From Hyphomonas sp. CY54-11-8 (GTDB taxonomy: Bacteria > Pseudomonadota > Alphaproteobacteria > Caulobacterales > Hyphomonadaceae), in assembly GCF_000682735.1 (NCBI RefSeq), contig NZ_AWFD01000012.1, positions 124,001-188,000 of the forward strand: 64,000 bases of DNA. Reading direction: 5' to 3'. Under the pieces are notes generated by a model. That model had not been told where the DNA came from, did not search any database, and saw only the letters and a program-made list of their open reading frames with translations. Position numbers and translations under genes: made by a program. Below are positions 59,154 to 64,000 of the stretch, piece by piece; within the stretch, counting starts at the first letter, position 1, and every line of letters begins with the position of its first letter.

Positions 59154-59186
59154 ATGGCTTTCGGCTCCTGCTTCCTGATCGCTTAA
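59154..59186 (+). CDS. Ten-codon ORF with strong ribosome binding site, doubtful
   Basis: MAFGSCFLIA follows CAGGAGTAAGCCT at ideal spacing, then a TAA stop. It may be a leader peptide for the next gene or the remains of one. Nothing else is visible between 59108 and 59258. Confidence 0.25.
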   Translation: MAFGSCFLIA

Positions 59187-59258
59187 CATTTCCGCGCCCT
59201 GGTGTGCGATCCACTGGCCTTCTCCGGCTGGGGACGCGGAGCAATGGAGACTACAGAC

Positions 59259-59993
59259 ATGGCATCCCCAACACGTTTCCCGAACGGGATCACCAATGTC
59301 AGCCCGACGAGCGCTTACGCTTCGCTGCCATTCCCGAGCCCGATTGCCTACCAGACCTATTTCAACGACTTCCACACCTACGCCGCTGGCGACTGGCTGG
59401 TGACGGTTGTTGATACGGACACGGGCGGCGCTGCAGCACGCACCATCGACGCCACGACTGGCGGTGTCCTCAACATCCTGAACGAAGACAACGCGGCTGA
59501 TTCCACTCAGCTTGCCCTTGGCGGCACGGGCGCAGAGCCCTTCAAGCTGACCATCGGCAAGAAGTTCTGGGTTGGGGCAAAGTTCTCTTCCTCCGATGTG
59601 GACAAGAACTTCCTTGCGATTGGCCTTGCCTCGACTGACACCGACCTCCAGGGCGGACTGCCGCAGGATGTGGTCCTATTCCGCGTGGACACCGCTGATG
59701 CCAATATCGACTTCGTGATTGGCAAGGGCGCCAGCGCCTCCACCACAACGGCAGTTGGCACCGTCGCAGATTATGCTGAAGGTACGAACAACCTCACCGA
59801 AGTGCTGGCCTATTACGATGGCGTCAAATACGTGCATGTCTATGTCGATGGCGTCCTGAAGAAAAGCGTGGACGTGGCGACTACGGACTACATCCCGGAC
59901 ACGGACCTGACGCTGGTGATGGAGATTCACAATTCCGATGCCGCGGCTGATTTCATGGCCGTGGACTGGGTTCTGGTGGCCATCGAGCGCTGA
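59259..59993 (+). CDS. Phage virion-type structural protein
   Basis: From the ATG giving MASPTRFPNGITNVSPTSAYASLPFPSPIAYQTYFNDFHTYAAGDWLVTVVDTDTGGA the protein is 244 residues. The opening (RFPNGITNV ... YFNDF..Y.AGDW.V) is shared by structural proteins of many podo- and siphophages. Beta-rich throughout (GKKFWVGAKFSSSDVDKNFLAIGLAS, DGVKYVHVYVDGVLKKSVDVA), as in head-decoration or laminin-G-like folds. An earlier ATG at 59243 is possible. Confidence 0.75.
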   Translation: MASPTRFPNGITNVSPTSAYASLPFPSPIAYQTYFNDFHTYAAGDWLVTVVDTDTGGAAARTIDATTGGVLNILNEDNAADSTQLALGGTGAEPFKLTIGKKFWVGAKFSSSDVDKNFLAIGLASTDTDLQGGLPQDVVLFRVDTADANIDFVIGKGASASTTTAVGTVADYAEGTNNLTEVLAYYDGVKYVHVYVDGVLKKSVDVATTDYIPDTDLTLVMEIHNSDAAADFMAVDWVLVAIER

Positions 59994-59995
59994 TC

Positions 59996-60622
59996 ATGAG
60001 ACCGTTTGCAAAAACCTACAGCCCGTCCGATGAGGACACTAATGGGCTTGTTGCTGCTGCGACGGGGGCGACAAGCCCTGTCACGCAGGCGGCAACTTCG
60101 GCAGGTGACGGCCTTGCTCACCTGGTCACGATCACCAGTGCTGCCAACATTTCAGCCCTGACGATTACCATCACGGGCACGGATGCAGATGGTGGTGCGC
60201 TTACAGAGGCTATCACCGGCCCAAATGCCACGACTGTTACGGGAACAAAGTATTTCCTCACAGTCACGAGTGTCGCTATATCCGCAACGCTTGGTGCCAA
60301 CACGATGGATGTGGGCTGGGCTGATGAGTTCACCACGCCAACGCTCCCGCTCAACTGGCGCAGTCACCAGGCAGCCGGATGGGTCACTGTTACCGGAACG
60401 ATCAACTACACCGTACAGGCAACGCTTGATCGTATGGGCGCAGGCATTACCCAGCAGGACATCGATTGGCAGGACCTGCCTGACGATACGGTGGATACTT
60501 CGGATATCACGGCTTCGGTGAAGTTCGTACTTGAACCCGCAACCACAGCCATGCGCCTGCAAGCCAATAGCTACAGCTCTGGCGCTTCCCTGAAACTGAG
60601 TGTCAGCCAGCCTGACATATAA
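59996..60622 (+). CDS. Phage virion-type protein, Thr/Ala-rich
   Basis: A 208-residue beta-rich protein (MRPFAKTYSPSDEDTNGLVAAATGA, SALTITITGTDADGGALTEAITGPNATTVTGTKYFLTVTSVAI). It starts 2 bp after the previous stop. The repeated Thr/Ala strands suggest a capsid decoration or fibre protein. No enzyme motif. Confidence 0.68.
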   Translation: MRPFAKTYSPSDEDTNGLVAAATGATSPVTQAATSAGDGLAHLVTITSAANISALTITITGTDADGGALTEAITGPNATTVTGTKYFLTVTSVAISATLGANTMDVGWADEFTTPTLPLNWRSHQAAGWVTVTGTINYTVQATLDRMGAGITQQDIDWQDLPDDTVDTSDITASVKFVLEPATTAMRLQANSYSSGASLKLSVSQPDI

Positions 60623-60706
60623 TTGCGCCTTAGAGTAGCATAAGTGTCAAAAATCACGGGGCTGAGACTTTTTTGAGCTGAAATCCCGTAACCGAAAGGT
60701 GAAATC

Positions 60707-61177
60707 ATGGCCAAGAAGCCCGCAAAGGACAAGCCTGAGCGCGGTAGACCCTCGAAGTATGATCCGAAGTATGCAGAACAAGCCCGAAAGCTCTGCCTGC
60801 TCGGAGCAACCGATGAGGAGTTGGCCGGCTTCTTCGATGTCTCGGTCGCCACAATCGATAATTGGAAGAATGCGCACGCTGATTTTTTAGGGGCCCTAAA
60901 GGCTGGTAAGGCGCAAGCCGATGCCGAAGTAGCGGATAAGCTCTACCAGCGAGCCCTTGGTTACAGCCACCCGGAAGACAAGATTTTCAACGATAGTGGT
61001 GAGCCACTGATCGTGCCGACGACCAAGCACTATCCGCCCGATACGGCAGCGGCGTTCATCTGGCTCAAGAACCGACAGGGTGCGCGCTGGAAGGACAAGC
61101 AGGAATTTGAACACAACATCAGCGACGACCTCGCAGCCCTCCTAGATGCCCGCCGCAAGAAAACTGACGCAAGCTGA
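60707..61177 (+). CDS. Terminase small subunit (DNA-binding)
   Basis: The 156-residue protein has a basic N-terminus (MAKKPAKDKPERGRPSKYDPKYAEQARKLCLLGATDEELAGFFDVSVATIDNWKNAHADFLGALKAGKAQADAEVADKLYQRALGYSHPEDKI). It is a homeodomain-like HTH followed by the helical region typical of TerS. It directly precedes and overlaps the large subunit by 32 bp. It recognises the packaging site and feeds DNA to the motor. Confidence 0.85.
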   Translation: MAKKPAKDKPERGRPSKYDPKYAEQARKLCLLGATDEELAGFFDVSVATIDNWKNAHADFLGALKAGKAQADAEVADKLYQRALGYSHPEDKIFNDSGEPLIVPTTKHYPPDTAAAFIWLKNRQGARWKDKQEFEHNISDDLAALLDARRKKTDAS

Positions 61178-62663
61178 GTTTGATGCAGCCCTGGTGGAGG
61201 ACATTGGCGGATTTGCTGGTGATCCGCACCGGTTCTGCATGTACGCATTTCCGTGGGGAGAGGAAGGAACCCCACTTGCGAATGTAGACGCGCCATACGA
61301 GTGGCAGCGCGACCTGATGAACGACATCCGGGACGGGCTGGTAACGGTAGAGCAGGCGATCCAGATTGCCACGGCTTCGGGCCACGGTATTGGCAAGTCA
61401 GCCTGTGTTGCGATGATCGTGTGCTGGGCCATGGCGACGATGCCACACACGCGCGGTGTCATCACGGCAGGCACGGAAAACCAGCTGAGGACAAAAACGC
61501 AGCCTGAGATCGCCAAGTGGTTCCGCATGATGATCTGCGCTCATTGGTTCGAGTGCACGGCGACGAAGATATTTGCCAGGCAGCATCCGACGAGCTGGCG
61601 CATCGATTTTATCCCATGGAGTGAGAATAACCCGGAAGCCTTTGCGGGCTTGCACAACAAGGGCCGGCGCATCCTGGTCATCATCGACGAGGCCTCGCAG
61701 GTTGCAGACATCATCTGGGAGACCATTCGCGGCGCCCTGACGGATGAAGATACGGAAATCATTTTCCTCACCTTCGGTAACCCGACACGCAATAGCGGCG
61801 AGTTCCGCATGTGCTTCGGTCGAAACAGGCACAGGTGGGTTACACGGCAGATCGACAGCCGCTCAGTCCCTGGCACGAACAAGGATCTTTTTGAGGGCTG
61901 GGTAGAGGATTACGGCGAGGATTCGGACTTCGTTCGTGTTCGCGTTCGCGGTGTCTTTCCCCGAGCTGGCTCGATGCAACTTATTCCGTCCGATGTGGTG
62001 GCCGAGGCGCGCCAGAGAGATGCGGAAGCGCTGGTTACCGATCCGGTTGTCATCGGGGTAGACGTTGCGCGTTTCGGGGATGACCAGAGCGTGATTGCGT
62101 TGAGACAGGGACGTGATGGCAAGTCAAGACCGTGGAAGCGGTTCCGGGGCATCGACACAATGACGCTCGCTTCGGAGGTGCACGCACAAGCGTGGCAATA
62201 CCGTGCTGATGCCATCTTCGTGGATGGCGGCGGCATGGGTGCTGGTGTTGTAGACCGGCTTGAACAGTTGAACCTTCCGCCCGGCTGCCAGCTGTTTGAG
62301 GTGAACTTCGGCGGCTCTGCGATGACCAGCGGCAGGATACAGGATGCAGGCGCCAAGTGCGCGAACAAGAGCACGCAGATGTGGTGGGACATGGGCCAGT
62401 GGTGCCAACGCGGTGCGCTCCCGGACGAACAGGAAATCGAGGACGACCTTTGCGGGCGTGAATACGGATACAACGCCGCGAACGAGATCCAGGTTGAGAA
62501 GAAATCTGACATGAAGAAGCGCGGCCTTGCATCACCAGACAATGGCGATGCCCTCGCGCTGACCTTCGCCCTGCCGGTGGCGCCGAAAGCCATGCAGGCA
62601 CAGCAGTATGAAATCAGCAACATGCGCTCGGATGAGAGCCGCAACGAAGCGACGGGGTATTGA
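61146..62663 (+). CDS. Terminase large subunit
   Basis: The 505-residue protein has the packaging ATPase with Walker A ATASGHGIGKSACVAM (residues 76-91), Walker B RRILVIIDEASQVAD, and coupling motif IIFLTFGNPT. The nuclease domain has VVIGVDVARFGDDQSVIALR, AIFVDGGGMGAGVVDRL and DNGDALALTFALP, giving the expected Asp triad. It cuts and pumps phage DNA into the capsid. The start overlaps the small subunit; GGTCGC-type upstream sequence is weak, typical of translational coupling. Confidence 0.94.
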   Translation: MPAARKLTQAEFDAALVEDIGGFAGDPHRFCMYAFPWGEEGTPLANVDAPYEWQRDLMNDIRDGLVTVEQAIQIATASGHGIGKSACVAMIVCWAMATMPHTRGVITAGTENQLRTKTQPEIAKWFRMMICAHWFECTATKIFARQHPTSWRIDFIPWSENNPEAFAGLHNKGRRILVIIDEASQVADIIWETIRGALTDEDTEIIFLTFGNPTRNSGEFRMCFGRNRHRWVTRQIDSRSVPGTNKDLFEGWVEDYGEDSDFVRVRVRGVFPRAGSMQLIPSDVVAEARQRDAEALVTDPVVIGVDVARFGDDQSVIALRQGRDGKSRPWKRFRGIDTMTLASEVHAQAWQYRADAIFVDGGGMGAGVVDRLEQLNLPPGCQLFEVNFGGSAMTSGRIQDAGAKCANKSTQMWWDMGQWCQRGALPDEQEIEDDLCGREYGYNAANEIQVEKKSDMKKRGLASPDNGDALALTFALPVAPKAMQAQQYEISNMRSDESRNEATGY

Positions 62664-64000
62664 TGGAAGACGAAGACCTCCTCGACCTTGAGCCGGGCCT
62701 GCAGGACTCGCCCGCTGACATGGCAGAAGATGCCATGGAAGGGGAGTATGCGTCTGAAGAGGACGAAGCGCAGGAGCAGAACCTGCTGATCGAGGACGTC
62801 GCCGGACAGGGCATGGACCTTGCCTTTGCGCTTGAAGACTCGAAGCTGGACCGTATTGCCCAGCGCTGCCTTGAAGCCTACCGCCGCGACCGTGAGGAGC
62901 GTGAGGATTGGGAGCAGGGCTTTGACAAGATCATGGCTCTGGTCAAGGCAAAGCGGACGGCGAAGTCATTCCCATGGCCGGGCGCTGCAAACGTCAAGTA
63001 TCCGCTGATCTCGAAGGCTGCCCTGAAGTTCGGTGCCCGCGCTTATCCGGCCATTGTGAACGGCACAGATGTGGTGAAGCCCGCAACGGTTGGTGAAGAC
63101 CCGGACGGAGAGAAGCGCAAGCGCGGTGACCGTGTGGCAACCCACATGAACTACCAGCTGCTGATCGACATGCCGGAATGGGACATCGACACCGACCGGC
63201 TGTGCCATACGCTGCCATTGCAGGGCACCATGTTCCGGCAGGTCATCTGGGATGCGGAATACACGCGCCCGCTGACCACGCTGATTTCAGGCAAGGACCT
63301 GGTTGTCACGCAGGCCGCAAAAGACCTTGAGACGGTCCCGCACTTCGCCAAGGAATTCCCGCTGTTCGTGCACCAGATTCAGGAGCGCATGAAGTCCGGC
63401 CAGTATCGTCAGGTCGATCTTGGCATGGACGATCCGGAGGACAGTGACGAGGCGGGAAAGCAGGAAATGCTTGAATGCCATTGCCGCTACGATCTTGATG
63501 AAGACGGTTATGCCGAGCCGTGGATTGCGGTCATCCACAAGGAAAGCGAAAAGCTGCTGAGCCTGAAGGCCGGGTTCTGGCCACGAGGTGTTAAGCGCAA
63601 CGAGAAGGGCGAAGTCCAGTCGGTCAAGCGCCATGTGGAGTTCGTGAAATACGGGTTCATTCCGGACCCTGAAGGCCAGTTCTACGATATCGGCTACGGC
63701 CAGCTGCTGCTTGAAGACAGCGAGATCATCAACACGGTCCTGAACCAACTGATGGATGCTGCGACAGACCAGAACCTTGGTGGCGGGTTCATCGGGCAGG
63801 GCGTCTCGCTGAAGGGCGGAAACCTCGAATTCCGGCGCGGCGAGTGGAAGTTTGTCAACGTGGCCGGTGACCAGCTGCGCAACAACATTGTTCCGAGGCC
63901 TACGAGCCAGCCCAGCCCGGTCCTGTTCAATTTGCTGACCATGCTTGTGGAAGCGGCCTCCGACCTCGCCTCCGACAGCGACATCATGAGCGGCAATGTG
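62663..64000 (+). CDS. Phage portal protein, 5' part (runs off the window)
   Basis: The frame is open from the ATG, which overlaps the terminase stop by one base (TGATG), to the window end: 446 residues. An acidic N-terminus (MEDEDLLDLEPGLQDSPAD) precedes FPWPGAANVKYPLISKAALKFGARAYPAIVNGTDVVKP. Then come DTDRLCHTLPLQGTMFRQVIWDAEY, GYGQLLLEDSEIINTVLNQLMDAATDQNLGGGFIGQGVSLKGGNLEFRRGEWKFVNV and VEAASDLASDSDIMSGNV. This is the portal pattern of P22-type and related head assemblies. It forms the dodecameric ring at the capsid vertex. Confidence 0.85.
   Translation, partial: MEDEDLLDLEPGLQDSPADMAEDAMEGEYASEEDEAQEQNLLIEDVAGQGMDLAFALEDSKLDRIAQRCLEAYRRDREEREDWEQGFDKIMALVKAKRTAKSFPWPGAANVKYPLISKAALKFGARAYPAIVNGTDVVKPATVGEDPDGEKRKRGDRVATHMNYQLLIDMPEWDIDTDRLCHTLPLQGTMFRQVIWDAEYTRPLTTLISGKDLVVTQAAKDLETVPHFAKEFPLFVHQIQERMKSGQYRQVDLGMDDPEDSDEAGKQEMLECHCRYDLDEDGYAEPWIAVIHKESEKLLSLKAGFWPRGVKRNEKGEVQSVKRHVEFVKYGFIPDPEGQFYDIGYGQLLLEDSEIINTVLNQLMDAATDQNLGGGFIGQGVSLKGGNLEFRRGEWKFVNVAGDQLRNNIVPRPTSQPSPVLFNLLTMLVEAASDLASDSDIMSGNV

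Larger units (their letters stand above)
38948..64000. mobile_element. Prophage (left end to window end, incomplete)
   Basis: It contains integrase, excisionase-like HTH, RecT, NinB, repressor and Cro-like genes, methyltransferases, terminase subunits and a portal gene in a temperate-phage order: leftward early, immunity, rightward early, late. The left border is att repeat 2. Head, tail and lysis genes must lie beyond 64000. Gene density and overlaps are high, and nothing visible is disrupted, so it may be intact. Confidence 0.93.

Overview
The first ~37.8 kb reads as ordinary chromosome of a GC-rich alphaproteobacterium. The recA-alaS order, a DUF2093 protein, alphaproteobacterial-type TtcA, RsmD and RNase HII, and many acyl-CoA, crotonase and SDR genes fit Hyphomonadaceae (Hyphomonas-like). 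That placement is inference from gene content; no rRNA or other marker is present. From 37838 the window turns into integrated mobile DNA and ends inside a prophage.

Chromosomal layout. 1-14.7 kb: lipid/xenobiotic enzymes (2-hydroxyacid dehydrogenase, nitronate monooxygenase, SDR, two crotonases, acyl-CoA dehydrogenase, HCCA isomerase-like), RNA-modification genes (TrmA-family methyltransferase, rsmD, tadA), a patatin, a LysR regulator and a DUF5916 outer-membrane protein. 15-16.5 kb: an IS5-family element sits precisely in the 3' end of a PepSY gene. 16.9-20.7 kb: nhaA with a folded leader, and an OxyR-like regulator without the redox cysteines, facing two tiny genes. 20.7-31 kb: WYL regulator/VOC pair, ttcA, transglutaminase-like, GIY-YIG, flavin monooxygenase, rnhB, TerC, quinone oxidoreductase, glycerate-kinase-like, amidase and M23 peptidase genes. 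32-37.5 kb: recA with a LexA-type site, alaS behind a pair of mutually exclusive hairpins, and a MATE exporter.

Integration zone, 37.8-38.95 kb. Two 50-bp direct repeats, each the 3' half of tRNA-Pro(CGG) on the minus strand, lie 1,060 bp apart. Between them is a compact AT-richer element with two small genes, no integrase, and 11-bp-period GAGACAA repeats near both ends, as expected for arm-type integrase sites. The second repeat is the border of a much larger prophage whose far end, and presumably the intact tRNA-Pro, lie beyond the window.

Prophage, 38.95 to >64 kb. A leftward early operon (48135 down to 38964) carries mostly small overlapping genes, then RecT, a coiled-coil protein, NinB, HNH, an excisionase-like HTH protein and a tyrosine integrase. 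An immunity region (48.1-49.3 kb) holds a short XRE repressor, a Cro-like gene, four copies of a TTATGCG-N3-CGCATAA-type operator and a secreted repeat protein (possible moron). A rightward early operon (49.7-56.2 kb) carries two DNA methyltransferases, a DUF559-type nuclease, a DUF1376 protein, a DnaA-domain-IV-like protein and, last, a NusG-like protein. That protein stands directly before a 487-bp non-coding gap with a strong terminator, the position held by Q in lambdoid phages. Late genes follow: small membrane proteins, a beta-helix tailspike-like protein, two virion-like proteins, terminase small and large subunits, and a portal protein running off the end.

The strongest candidates for something undescribed are the integrase-less mini-element between the tRNA-Pro repeats, the NusG-like late-switch arrangement, the structured nhaA leader, and the alternative hairpins between recA and alaS.
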